A stretch of DNA of 64,000 nucleotides from positions 310,001 to 374,000 of the forward strand of contig NZ_LVYD01000042.1 in assembly GCF_002077945.1 (NCBI RefSeq). The letters run 5' to 3'. Positions 53,747 to 62,725 of the stretch are shown here, piece by piece (position 1 is the stretch's first letter; the number at the start of each line of letters is the position of its first letter). The stretch comes from Niastella vici. GTDB taxonomy: Bacteria > Bacteroidota > Bacteroidia > Chitinophagales > Chitinophagaceae. The translations under genes were made by a program, and so were the position numbers. The notes under the pieces were generated by a model. The model had not been told where the DNA came from. It saw only the letters and a list, made by a program, of their open reading frames with translations, and did not search any database.

Positions 53747-54382
53747 CTATTTCAGAATTGCTACACTATACCTTTTAAAAAACCTTCCTGTATTTGGCAG
53801 GAAATAAAATCCGTCTTTCCCAAAATCATTGAATACCTCATTTGTTTGTTGAGATGCTATTTTGTGTAAAGATTTGTTCTCGTAATAATAAATCCCTTCC
53901 GACTTCGGCCTTACAATTTGCTCTCCGTTCTCCGGTGAAGAATCAACACTGAAATTTACACCGCTGCTACTTTCTGGCACGACACCTTTGGCTGTAGTAT
54001 CTACCTGATCTTTATAGAAATGTGCATAGAACCAAATGCCGTCTCTTTGAAAACTACCGTTTTCTCCGTCGGTTTTAAAGGGTGGACTATAATATATTAA
54101 TGTTGAATCATTTTCTAAATAGGTGTCAGGGTCAAGCAAAAAATATCGCCCATTGGTCATTCGCAATACTATACAGCTTCCTTTAAAAATACCAGTCGTG
54201 TCTTCACAGCTTGTAGCGATATATTCATTGGTTTTATAAAGAGTGTCAACCGGCCTATACCTTTTGTAACCAGAGGCATCTATTTCTGTAAAGATCTGGG
54301 GTCCCTGTTCCTCATTAATGCCATTAATGCCATTAATGCAAGAACTTAAAGCCACTATAAAAATCAAAAAGAAAAATCTCAT
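53747..54382 (-). CDS. Small lipoprotein of unknown function
   Basis: The 211-residue protein has a lipoprotein signal (FFLIFIVALSSCINGING). The first mature residues repeat GIN, encoded by three 9-bp direct repeats CATTAATGC (54313-54339). Further on, EIDASGYKRYRPVDTLYKTNEYIA and a beta-rich body with YYSPPFKTDGENGSF and GKDGFYFLPNTGRFFKRY can be seen, but no family match is evident. It probably sits on the inner face of the outer membrane or the surface. It lies just downstream of the HMGR fusion gene (34 bp) on the same strand, so it may be co-transcribed with that unusual operon. Confidence 0.7.
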   Translation of the reverse strand: MRFFFLIFIVALSSCINGINGINEEQGPQIFTEIDASGYKRYRPVDTLYKTNEYIATSCEDTTGIFKGSCIVLRMTNGRYFLLDPDTYLENDSTLIYYSPPFKTDGENGSFQRDGIWFYAHFYKDQVDTTAKGVVPESSSGVNFSVDSSPENGEQIVRPKSEGIYYYENKSLHKIASQQTNEVFNDFGKDGFYFLPNTGRFFKRYSVAILK

Positions 54383-54416
54383 TGCAGTTAGTTATTTCTA
54401 AAAATTGTAGCCAATA

Positions 54417-56726
54417 TTATAGCATACCCTCCACATGACCAAGCATAGCAAAACAATTATCCAGTACCCGGTTGGGGAATTTCAACTTCATCAAAATTTC
54501 CGAAGCCTTATAAAAGGTCATCCTGCATACCAGCAATTCTTTTAATGCATGCACATACCCCCTTAGCCACACATTATCAGTAATTTCCCTCCCCCATGCA
54601 GCCGCATGTAAACCAAGATATTTTTTCAGAAATGCTGCATCCTGTGGATCAATAATCACAAAAGCCAGAAACTCTACAACATCCCGGTGTGGTATATTCT
54701 TTACCACCAGCTCCCAATCATAAATACATGCTTCACCATTCATGCGTATGGCTGCATTTCTTGGATTAAGATCATTGTGTATGAGGCAAACGGGCAATGT
54801 ATTTTCAGCTATACCTGTTTTTATATCCTGCAAAAAACCGGGTAGTCTTTCCAATTGCGCAATGCGCACAGGATCTATTTCGTCTTTAATGATGATACTT
54901 ATCAATTTCTCATATAGCGGCGCCGACCGTGCGGGGTCAAACAGTTGCACAAGGTGCTCAGGAATGTTTTCCGCTTTTAAATAATAGTATTTATGGATTG
55001 CCGTAATAGTAGCTATCATTTTCGAAATATCTTCCGGTCGCCACATTTCAGGATTGTTCTCCGCATTAAAAAGATACATGGCCCGTTCATCTAAAAATTC
55101 AGTGATCAATAAATATATTTCCCGCTGATGGTCTTCCTTTTTGCCATAATAGCCGGGCGTTACAAAGAGCCCGTTTGTATGCAGGTCTTCATAAACAAAA
55201 AGTTCTTTCAAATGGCAATTGTGGTATTCGGTAAAATTGCGATAATTATAGATCAGGTCAGATAATACCGGATCAACTGATGCTGCCAATGCATGCAGCC
55301 CCTTAATAACATCCTGGTCCGTTGCCTTTGATTTCACCAGTAATGACAGCTCAGTACGGTCGTCCTTTGCGGTAAATGGAAAAAAGCCGATCAGTTTATT
55401 ACTGGTCTTTCTTGTAAGGTTGGTAATAATTCCATTATCCATTTCCTGTTCTTCAAAGCAAATGGAAAGTGCATTATACTCTGGCGATTGTTTGCCAATT
55501 ATTTCAGTAATGAGGTTCTTATTCAATTCTGACCTGGTAAGCCAGTTTACCGGCTTATTACGCCCTAATTTTTCATGTGCCTTTGCAAACGCACCGCTTA
55601 CAATGGCCGCATAGGTAGAGATCTCCAAAGACAGCGCAAATGCGGCAATCAATTGCGAAAATCTTTCCAGCTTATCTTTTCCGTAACATTTCATCAACTC
55701 CAGTACCTCTTTTTGTTTAGGAACTGACGTTCCCCCGCCCACAGTACCTATAACAAGTGTTGGCAAACAAAGTGAAAGGTACAATCCGGTTGCTGTTTTT
55801 TCTACATGAAGCAACCCAACCGACGATTCATGCAAAGACCCCAGATCCTGCCCGGTGGCAGCAAAGATGGCTGCCACCGTATTGGCTACGTTTATATTAT
55901 AGCCAAACATATTATCCATTTTTGCCAGGATAACTGATGGGGCAAAGTAATTCATAATATCGCCGGAAGTAGTTCTAAGTACATTTATGATAGCTGCTTC
56001 ATCGAGATGACACTCTGCCATTACTTTTACCCCTCGCCCATTGCTCACCGAGTGCAACGACACTTTTTTATCGGAGGAGCCATTTCCTTCTATGATATAA
56101 TTTTTGATAACAATTCCGGTTTCCTTACCAAACAGGTCCACAATAAAAAGAAGCGCATGCCAGGTACAGGTTGTTGTCATATTCTGGCCCGAAGCATCAC
56201 CCGTACGGTAATAAAACCGGGTGTGAACTACGTTATCAACAATAATAGGTTCAACCGATAATAATTGTGCATGATTGGAATATTTTTCTGCCTCTTTTTT
56301 AATGACCTGAAACTTCGCTGGCAACCAATTATAAAATTTGCCAGCCGCGGCAGGTTCATCAAAAATAAATAATGGGCAACGGCTCATTTTCTGATGAATG
56401 AACGTCGTTTTTATTCCGCCGCTCAAACTCGCAGCTTTGGCGCCCCTGTTCATACTTGCCACGAGCGCACCTTCGAGGGTTGCCGCCCCGGCATACACCC
56501 ATTCTTCCTTACCTTCAGCGATATGCAAAACAGGCCCCACCAGGCCAATGGGAATTTCAACAGAACCAATATAGGATTCTATTTTATTCTGGATATCTAC
56601 ATGCAACAGCCCTGATGTTGAAATATGTTGGGTACAGTAACCTAGCTCCTTTAAATAATCATGACGGAGTTGGGTAGAGGTAGGCGTTACCAACCCTCGT
56701 CCCGGAACTATGGGGTAATTTTCCAT
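54417..56726 (-). CDS. Class I HMG-CoA reductase fused to an APH-type kinase
   Basis: Residues 1-410 of 769 are class I HMG-CoA reductase: KIESYIGSVEIPIGLVGP, Glu85 (ATLEGALVAS), GDASGQNM (176-183), Asp294 (ATGQD), GTVGGGT (327-333) and C-terminal His384 (FAKAHEKLGRN). The catalytic lysine motif GRGKsV is changed to GRGVKV, so Lys234 is shifted one place. After a bridge, residues about 430-769 are an aminoglycoside-phosphotransferase-like kinase with HNDLNPRN (His650, Asp652, Asn657) and IYDWE (Asp670). HMGR converts HMG-CoA to mevalonate with NAD(P)H. The fused kinase may phosphorylate the product; this is inference. The P-loop gene ends 1 bp before it, so both are coupled. Confidence 0.9.
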   Translation of the reverse strand: MENYPIVPGRGLVTPTSTQLRHDYLKELGYCTQHISTSGLLHVDIQNKIESYIGSVEIPIGLVGPVLHIAEGKEEWVYAGAATLEGALVASMNRGAKAASLSGGIKTTFIHQKMSRCPLFIFDEPAAAGKFYNWLPAKFQVIKKEAEKYSNHAQLLSVEPIIVDNVVHTRFYYRTGDASGQNMTTTCTWHALLFIVDLFGKETGIVIKNYIIEGNGSSDKKVSLHSVSNGRGVKVMAECHLDEAAIINVLRTTSGDIMNYFAPSVILAKMDNMFGYNINVANTVAAIFAATGQDLGSLHESSVGLLHVEKTATGLYLSLCLPTLVIGTVGGGTSVPKQKEVLELMKCYGKDKLERFSQLIAAFALSLEISTYAAIVSGAFAKAHEKLGRNKPVNWLTRSELNKNLITEIIGKQSPEYNALSICFEEQEMDNGIITNLTRKTSNKLIGFFPFTAKDDRTELSLLVKSKATDQDVIKGLHALAASVDPVLSDLIYNYRNFTEYHNCHLKELFVYEDLHTNGLFVTPGYYGKKEDHQREIYLLITEFLDERAMYLFNAENNPEMWRPEDISKMIATITAIHKYYYLKAENIPEHLVQLFDPARSAPLYEKLISIIIKDEIDPVRIAQLERLPGFLQDIKTGIAENTLPVCLIHNDLNPRNAAIRMNGEACIYDWELVVKNIPHRDVVEFLAFVIIDPQDAAFLKKYLGLHAAAWGREITDNVWLRGYVHALKELLVCRMTFYKASEILMKLKFPNRVLDNCFAMLGHVEGML

Positions 56727-56727
56727 C

Positions 56728-57528
56728 TCAGTTGTTTTTAATTAATTCATCAAGCAGCCTGTCATAAAATTTATCCAGCTTTTCAAACGAAGCAGCATCA
56801 ATGTATTCAACGGGTGTTTTATACTTTTCAGAAATATGGTCAAACAAAGCATCGTACCCTTTGTCGAGCAGGGTCAGGATCTGCAGTTTTTCATGAGGTT
56901 CGGCTACCTGTCGCACCGAAATACGGTCAAACAATATTTGGGATGCGGCTTTCAAAAAAAAGATCTTATTGGGCAATGCTACTTTAAACAATTCTTTTAT
57001 TCGCCCATCAGGCACAACCGCATCGTTAAAAGTTTCGCTGATAAAGTTGAATATTTCGACAGCATAATCGCCTTTGCTTTTAATGGGTAATAACCCAACC
57101 ATTTGCGCCAGCAACTCCCCGTAAGCGGTGTTGTAATAATCCATTCTTTCGCGATTTAAATAACCAGGGGTGATCCGTTGGGCATAGAATTTGGCATAGA
57201 TCAGCGAGTCAATCAGCGGATGTCTTTCACAGATCAATATACGCGTAAGCGGTGTACACATTTCGAGCGCCAACTTCTCATATAACAGCATGGAGCCAAA
57301 AAGAGCAAGCGCTTTCAGGTCGCTCCAGGTGTTTTCATCTGCCTGTTGGCTCATCTGGTTTAATAGCTGTGTCTGTTTTTGGATGGCCGATTGGGGCGGC
57401 AGGGCCTTTTCATCTATGTGAGGTAATGTAATAAGAGAAACATGATCGGGCTTTTCGTTCTGCAGTTTTGAAAACACCGTGCTTTTGCCGCAGCCATCTA
57501 ATCCGGTGAGAAGAATAGTTTTTATCAT
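56728..57528 (-). CDS. P-loop kinase, thymidylate/NMP-kinase-like
   Basis: The 266-residue cytosolic protein begins MIKTILLTGLDGCGKST, with Walker A GLDGCGKST at 9-17. ILICERHPLIDSLIYAKFYAQR (about 96-117) resembles the DR(Y/F)-type substrate/LID segment of thymidylate kinases, and late FFLKAASQILFDRISVRQ carries LID-like Arg residues. It is longer than typical TMK (about 210 residues) because of a helical insert near 120-165. Human phosphomevalonate kinase also has an NMP-kinase fold, so a role in phosphorylating mevalonate phosphate is possible, but ordinary dTMP kinase or another small substrate cannot be excluded. It is the first gene of the HMGR operon. Confidence 0.75.
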   Translation of the reverse strand: MIKTILLTGLDGCGKSTVFSKLQNEKPDHVSLITLPHIDEKALPPQSAIQKQTQLLNQMSQQADENTWSDLKALALFGSMLLYEKLALEMCTPLTRILICERHPLIDSLIYAKFYAQRITPGYLNRERMDYYNTAYGELLAQMVGLLPIKSKGDYAVEIFNFISETFNDAVVPDGRIKELFKVALPNKIFFLKAASQILFDRISVRQVAEPHEKLQILTLLDKGYDALFDHISEKYKTPVEYIDAASFEKLDKFYDRLLDELIKNN

Positions 57529-57703
57529 TTCAGCATGACTTTAGGGGCCATCGGGCATAATAGTTCCGGGTTTTAAGAACCGTTTAACATATGCCAGACC
57601 AGCTTAATATATTTTTGAGCTCCCTACCTATTCTGTATCTCTTAAAGATATAAAAAACCTCCCTCAAAAAACGTAGTTTGCCGCCAAATAAGACTTTCTT
57701 ATC

Positions 57704-60595
57704 ATGGGCAATCTAAAAGACCTGCAGGAGCAATTGTTGACGGATGAACGCAAAGCCCCCATTCCCGAATTATCACTCGACAGTGATGATCATATTGTTG
57801 TTTTAAAGAACTACCGGTTTCATAAACAACTTACCCTCGAATTGTACCAGGCATCTACCACACAAACCGGGAAATTAAAAAACCCGCTTAAACTGGTGAA
57901 TCCTTTTGATGCCGCCCTGAAAGCCAGAACGCTCGACGAACTGAAATTCCTCACCGCTTTAAGCCGCTTTCAAAATAATCCGACCGCGGCCAAATCGCCT
58001 GCCGACATTGAAGCCCTTAAAACTGTAATGAGCAATCCGCTTTCCCTGCGGTTTTTCTATCATGATACTGAATTCTCTGAAAATGTGGTGGCCGGTTCTT
58101 TAAAAGAAGTCAATACAGGGGAACTTATTAAAGACATCACGCTTACCATTCGTAAGGAAGCCGACTGGTATTTCATCATTCCGCAAATTCAAATCAATAA
58201 TAAAGTCGCCTCATTTGCCGACATCGAGATCAAATACGACTATTTCATTTTGCATGGTCAATCTATTCACCTGCTTTCAAAATTTCCCCTGCTGAAACTC
58301 GCACGGTTCTTTAAACAACAGCCAACGGGTTTAAAACTGCACGAATCAGAATATACAGGCATCAGGCAAAACATCTTGTGCAGGCTTGAAGACCAGATCA
58401 GCGTCAATTACACGTTCGTTGAGCCAGGCAGCAATACGCAAATAGCGAAAAGCGGATTAAGGGAATCAAGAGAGAAATTTATATACCTGAGCGACCTTGA
58501 CAATTATGTCATCATCAATCCCGTATTGAAATATGGAACGGTAGAGATCCCCGTACTTACCAAAAGACAGATCTATTCGCAGGATAGTGAAGGCGAGATT
58601 TTTGCCGTAGAAAGGGATCGCGATGCGGAAGTGAACTTCATTGCCCTGCTCTTAAAACAACATGAAGATTTTGAAGAACAGCTTGAAACCGATCTGCCTT
58701 ACTTCTATCTGCATAAGCAACGCTTTTTAAATGAAGACTGGTTCTTACAGGCTTTTGAACAATGGCAGCAACAAGGCATCACGGTGCTGGGCTTCAACCA
58801 ACTCAAAGGAAATAAATTAAATGGCAATAAAGCTAAAATAACCATCAGGGTTATTAGCGGGTTAGACTGGTTCAACACCAGCGTCGACGTTCGCTTTGGC
58901 AAGAAAAAAGCATCTTTAAAACAATTGCAATCTTCGGTTCGAAACAAGAACAAGTTCGTGCAACTCGATGATGGCACGTTGGGCATTTTGCCCGCCGAAT
59001 GGTTGCAAAAGTTTGAAGATTATTTTAATGCAGGTGAAATAGTTGATGAGGAAATACAAATACCAAAATTCAACTATTCGGAAGTAAAAGAACTATTCAA
59101 CGATGATGAGCTGGATGAATCTGTTAAAAAGGAAATCCTAGTGTTTGAATCAAAGCTGAAACAGCTTGACCTCCACAATGAAATTGATATACCTGCAGAC
59201 CTGAACGCTTCGTTACGGGAATATCAAAAGCAGGGGTTTGCCTGGTTAAACCTGCTCGATGATTTTAATTTCGGGGGTTGCCTGGCAGATGACATGGGTC
59301 TTGGTAAAACGCTTCAGGTTATAGCTTTTATATTAGGGCAGCGAAAAAAAACACAACAGAATACCAATCTGGTGGTGGTGCCCACTTCGCTTATTTTTAA
59401 CTGGCAAACCGAAGTGCAGCAGTTCGCCCCTTCCCTGAAGCTGCTAACTCTGTATGGCGCAGGCAGAATAAAAGATATTTCCGTATTCGATAATTATGAG
59501 ATCGTATTAACATCCTATGGAACCCTGCTTTCAGACATTACCTTTCTCACAAAATACCGGTTCAATTATATTTTCCTCGACGAATCGCAAAATATCAAAA
59601 ACATAGATTCACAACGTTATTATGCTGCCCGCCAGCTGCAATCACGAAACAAGATTGCCATTACCGGAACGCCGGTAGAAAACAATACGTTTGACCTGTA
59701 TGCCCAGTTATCGTTTGCCTGTCCCGGACTTTTGGGCAACAAGCAATCGTTCAGAGACCTGTTCGCCATTCCGATCGATAAATTCAAAAGCAGCCGCCAT
59801 GCATTGCAATTACAGCAAAAGGTAGCGCCTTTTATTTTAAGGAGAACCAAAAGAGATGTGGCCAGAGAGTTGCCACTGAAAACAGAAATGGTGTTGTATT
59901 GTCCCATGGAAGAAGCGCAACGCAAAGTATATGAGACGTATGAACAGGAGTTCCGCGATTATATTGCCGGCACCAATGAAGAAGAGCTTTCGCAAAATTC
60001 AATTCACATATTACGGAGTTTAACCCGGCTGCGGCAGATCTGCGATTCGCCGCTTTTACTGGAAGATGAAAAACTGTTTGGAGACAGTTCCTCAAAAATC
60101 GAGATCCTGTTAGAACAAATAGAGAACAAAGCCCAATATCATAAAGTGCTGGTGTTCTCCCAATTTGTTTCTATGCTTGAGCTGATAAAAAAAGAATTGC
60201 AGCATAGGGGAATAGCTTTTGAATACCTTACCGGTAGTACAAGAGACAGGGAAAGCGTTGTCAATAACTTTCAGAACAATCCATCTATAAGGGTTTTTCT
60301 GATAAGCCTGAAAGCGGGTGGAACCGGTCTTAACCTTACGGAAGCAGATTATGTGTACCTGGTTGATCCCTGGTGGAACCCAGCCGTGGAGAACCAGGCT
60401 ATAGACCGCAGCTATCGCATTGGTCAGGAAAAGGCGGTTATGGCTGTTAGACTGATATGCCCTGATACCATTGAAGAAAAAATAGTAAAGCTGCAGGCCA
60501 CCAAAAGAGCGCTCTCAAACGATCTCTTAAAACCAGCGGCCGCATTCTTTACTTCTATAACAAAAGCAGAATGGCTTTCGATGCTGGATCATTAG
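57704..60595 (+). CDS. SNF2-family DEAD-like helicase/translocase
   Basis: The 963-residue protein has a bacterial SNF2-associated N-terminal part (about 1-500), then two RecA-like lobes. Walker A is ADDMGLGKT (528-536) and motif II is LDESQNIKN (near 625; the usual DEAH/DEGH is DESQ here). ITGTPVENNTFDLYAQL is motif III, and helicase C-terminal motifs VFSQFVSMLELI, ISLKAGGTGLNLTEADYV and DPWWNPAVENQAIDRSYRIGQ follow. It would use ATP to move along DNA or to displace RNA polymerase or other DNA-bound proteins. It is divergent from the HMGR operon (175 bp between starts). Confidence 0.92.
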   Translation: MGNLKDLQEQLLTDERKAPIPELSLDSDDHIVVLKNYRFHKQLTLELYQASTTQTGKLKNPLKLVNPFDAALKARTLDELKFLTALSRFQNNPTAAKSPADIEALKTVMSNPLSLRFFYHDTEFSENVVAGSLKEVNTGELIKDITLTIRKEADWYFIIPQIQINNKVASFADIEIKYDYFILHGQSIHLLSKFPLLKLARFFKQQPTGLKLHESEYTGIRQNILCRLEDQISVNYTFVEPGSNTQIAKSGLRESREKFIYLSDLDNYVIINPVLKYGTVEIPVLTKRQIYSQDSEGEIFAVERDRDAEVNFIALLLKQHEDFEEQLETDLPYFYLHKQRFLNEDWFLQAFEQWQQQGITVLGFNQLKGNKLNGNKAKITIRVISGLDWFNTSVDVRFGKKKASLKQLQSSVRNKNKFVQLDDGTLGILPAEWLQKFEDYFNAGEIVDEEIQIPKFNYSEVKELFNDDELDESVKKEILVFESKLKQLDLHNEIDIPADLNASLREYQKQGFAWLNLLDDFNFGGCLADDMGLGKTLQVIAFILGQRKKTQQNTNLVVVPTSLIFNWQTEVQQFAPSLKLLTLYGAGRIKDISVFDNYEIVLTSYGTLLSDITFLTKYRFNYIFLDESQNIKNIDSQRYYAARQLQSRNKIAITGTPVENNTFDLYAQLSFACPGLLGNKQSFRDLFAIPIDKFKSSRHALQLQQKVAPFILRRTKRDVARELPLKTEMVLYCPMEEAQRKVYETYEQEFRDYIAGTNEEELSQNSIHILRSLTRLRQICDSPLLLEDEKLFGDSSSKIEILLEQIENKAQYHKVLVFSQFVSMLELIKKELQHRGIAFEYLTGSTRDRESVVNNFQNNPSIRVFLISLKAGGTGLNLTEADYVYLVDPWWNPAVENQAIDRSYRIGQEKAVMAVRLICPDTIEEKIVKLQATKRALSNDLLKPAAAFFTSITKAEWLSMLDH

Positions 60596-60613
60596 GACGG
60601 GCGGTTTCCCGAA

Positions 60614-60817
60614 TCACTCAACGGGAGTTCTCCACCTTTTTGAAGCAAAAAGCAGGAAAACAACAGCGGCGACAAACACAATAGCACCTGCCACTTTCCT
60701 TTGCTTGCCTTTAGGCAGGGTACGAATAGCTTTTGTAACACCTTTTTCAGCTAATTTTCCAGCTGCCGAAAGTCCTGCGGTTTCCATTGCTGACGCAATT
60801 AGAGATTCCTTTGCCAT
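60614..60817 (-). CDS. Small single-TM protein
   Basis: This 67-residue protein starts MAKESLIASAMETAGLSAAGKLAEKGVTKAIRTLP (in parts), continues with basic KGKQRK and then one TM helix VAGAIVFVAAVVFLLFA near the C-terminus, ending KRWRTPVE. The amphipathic N-terminus and tail anchor suggest a small membrane protein. It is not from a family I can name. It converges on the SNF2 gene, with 18 bp between stops. Confidence 0.55.
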   Translation of the reverse strand: MAKESLIASAMETAGLSAAGKLAEKGVTKAIRTLPKGKQRKVAGAIVFVAAVVFLLFASKRWRTPVE

Positions 60818-60923
60818 AAATATTGTTTATTACATGCCATCAATAATTATACCCGCACAGGCGCAATATTTGCACATCATCTCAATAGCAAATAATACAG
60901 CTATAACATTAAAATACTTTCTT

Positions 60924-61184
60924 ATGACAACCAGGAATAATAAACAAGAAGCGCCAAAAGAACAGATCAATAAAAAACAGAAAACAAAACCTGGCAACAA
61001 TCCCAATAAGGGCCAACAGGAAAATTCTGCAGTCCCTGACTCAGACATGGAGCCGGATGAATTTCTTGCTCCCAATGCAGATACCGACGTGCCTATCGAT
61101 CACCATGTGGCCAACGACTCAGTTTTACGGGGAGAAGATCACGCTAATGAGAAAGTCGATAACCTGCCATCAGAGGACAAATGA
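60924..61184 (+). CDS. Small charged, probably disordered protein
   Basis: The 86-residue protein from ATG 60924 (MTTRNNKQEAPKEQINKK) is rich in Lys, Gln and Pro at its start and in Asp and Glu afterwards (DSDMEPDEFLAPNADTDVPID). It has no hydrophobic core and is likely disordered. A longer frame beginning at 60705 would run through the opposite gene and is unlikely. No function is evident. The stop is 65 bp from the end of the converging clostripain-like gene. Confidence 0.5.
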   Translation: MTTRNNKQEAPKEQINKKQKTKPGNNPNKGQQENSAVPDSDMEPDEFLAPNADTDVPIDHHVANDSVLRGEDHANEKVDNLPSEDK

Positions 61185-61248
61185 ATGCTATCCTTCCTTT
61201 TGAGGGATGTTGAGCAGTTGCCGCCATTCAATCAAATGCATCCCGTAC

Positions 61249-62679
61249 TCACTGCCGCTTCAACCGCCACTCGGTAAAGTCAATAACAAAGTTGTCCCAC
61301 CTGGTTTCCCGTACAAACTGCGAATTGGCAAAATGCCTGAAGTACTGGCAACAAAATGTAGGCGCAATCACATTGTTGACCGAAACCGGAATATAAATAG
61401 AGAAACAATGAAAGCTGTTGGCATCCAGCTCCTCCCCAATATGCTTTTCGATCGTTATTTTTTTTAACAGGAATTTCCGCAGGCGGCTGTAGATCTTATT
61501 AAACCCGGTATTCTTTACTTTTTGCTGAATGGTGTCAAACAGCAACACTATATCAATGAAATCCTTATCAGAAAAAACAATGGTGCCTTCCTGTAAAATA
61601 GCATCAATGGCCGGATAAATTTTTGCCTTATTCGCTACCATATATTCACACAGCTCATTGATCATTGGTTTCAGCGCCAGTATTTCCTTCAAATCGTTCA
61701 CCACAATGGCAGCGCTCTTTGCCAGCCGTTCATTGATGGTTACATATCCATTCAAAAAAAGCCGGGCTATGCTGTTAAAATAGGTGTTGTAATATTTCCC
61801 TTTCATAATGGGGGGCCGTTTGGCCAATATTTTGGGCACCGGCTTACCCGCCTTCATCAACTTTTCATTGGTAAAAATATCGCCATTGATAGTTTTAATG
61901 AACCGGTCGAAATCATAGCCGTTTGGCTGCATTACCGTTATGGGGGCCAAATAATACCGGGCGATTTTATTGAGGTTATAGCAATTATCAATGATCTGTG
62001 TATTACAGTTACCCATCACCATTATGTCAAAAACAGGCGCCAACCCCATGTCATCTAACCCATCTGCTATTTCTGAGATAAACAGGTCCTGCAGCTCGTG
62101 ACATTGCACATCTCCATTGTCAGGGTCATTAACAATAAGGGCATCGCCGGCCATGGTCATTGTAGAGCAGTTAAATTTTTCGGGTATAAATCGTTGTTTA
62201 CGGTTGGGAAAATTTCTTACGATATTAAATGCATTTGGTTTTTGGGTAACAAGGGGCTTCGTATTATTGGTGACCATGTCGGGGTTCAGGATACCAATGC
62301 CGGCGCCGTGCGACCAGGTGATCAATGCACTTACGCGGGGTTTGTTTATCAACCTGATCCGTTTCAACGCCTCGCGCCACGCAAAACCGTCTTTTGTGTC
62401 GACACCTTCGAGCTGCACGGGCTTTAACCGGGTCTCCTTTTGCTGTTCATTATAATGAAATTCATGCACTTTCAACCTGTAATCAATGCGGTTGCCAGCA
62501 GGATCCTTTATATGCTGTATGCTATCCTGCAGCACATATATTTTGATCGTTTTTTTTAAGGCAATGCCCTTTACCTCCTTAAACATCTCCTCCACCGACT
62601 CAGTTATATCAAGTGATTCCAGTATAAGAAAAACAACCAGCCAGTCAACTGGCTGGTCCTGTTCAACTACCACTCTCAT
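61249..62679 (-). CDS. Clostripain-like (C11) cysteine peptidase, cytosolic
   Basis: The 476-residue protein has a caspase-like fold in its first ~290 residues: a starting strand VVFLILESLDITESVEEMF, then the His motif LITWSHGAGIG (His124) and the Cys motif FDIMVMGNCNTQIID (Cys225). The later YYLAPITVMQPNGYDFDRF fits the clostripain substrate-pocket strand. The usual D-x-C-x-M box is altered to GNCN. It has no signal peptide, unlike most secreted clostripains, so it works in the cytosol. The C-terminal ~170 residues are helical and unassigned. It is 46 bp downstream of an unknown gene, with which it likely forms a two-gene unit. Confidence 0.78.
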   Translation of the reverse strand: MRVVVEQDQPVDWLVVFLILESLDITESVEEMFKEVKGIALKKTIKIYVLQDSIQHIKDPAGNRIDYRLKVHEFHYNEQQKETRLKPVQLEGVDTKDGFAWREALKRIRLINKPRVSALITWSHGAGIGILNPDMVTNNTKPLVTQKPNAFNIVRNFPNRKQRFIPEKFNCSTMTMAGDALIVNDPDNGDVQCHELQDLFISEIADGLDDMGLAPVFDIMVMGNCNTQIIDNCYNLNKIARYYLAPITVMQPNGYDFDRFIKTINGDIFTNEKLMKAGKPVPKILAKRPPIMKGKYYNTYFNSIARLFLNGYVTINERLAKSAAIVVNDLKEILALKPMINELCEYMVANKAKIYPAIDAILQEGTIVFSDKDFIDIVLLFDTIQQKVKNTGFNKIYSRLRKFLLKKITIEKHIGEELDANSFHCFSIYIPVSVNNVIAPTFCCQYFRHFANSQFVRETRWDNFVIDFTEWRLKRQ

Positions 62680-62725
62680 GTTTAATGGTTTTTAGATGAT
62701 GAAAAAAACACATCAAAATACCAGG

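Noticed and set aside
57529-57703. Promoter pair between the HMGR operon and the SNF2 gene
   Set aside because: TTTTTG and TATCTCTT occur with roughly suitable spacing, but the second element is too far from TAnnTTTG to report.
60705-60923. N-terminal extension of the small charged protein
   Set aside because: The extension is the antisense of the small TM-protein gene and ends before a good ATG at 60924.
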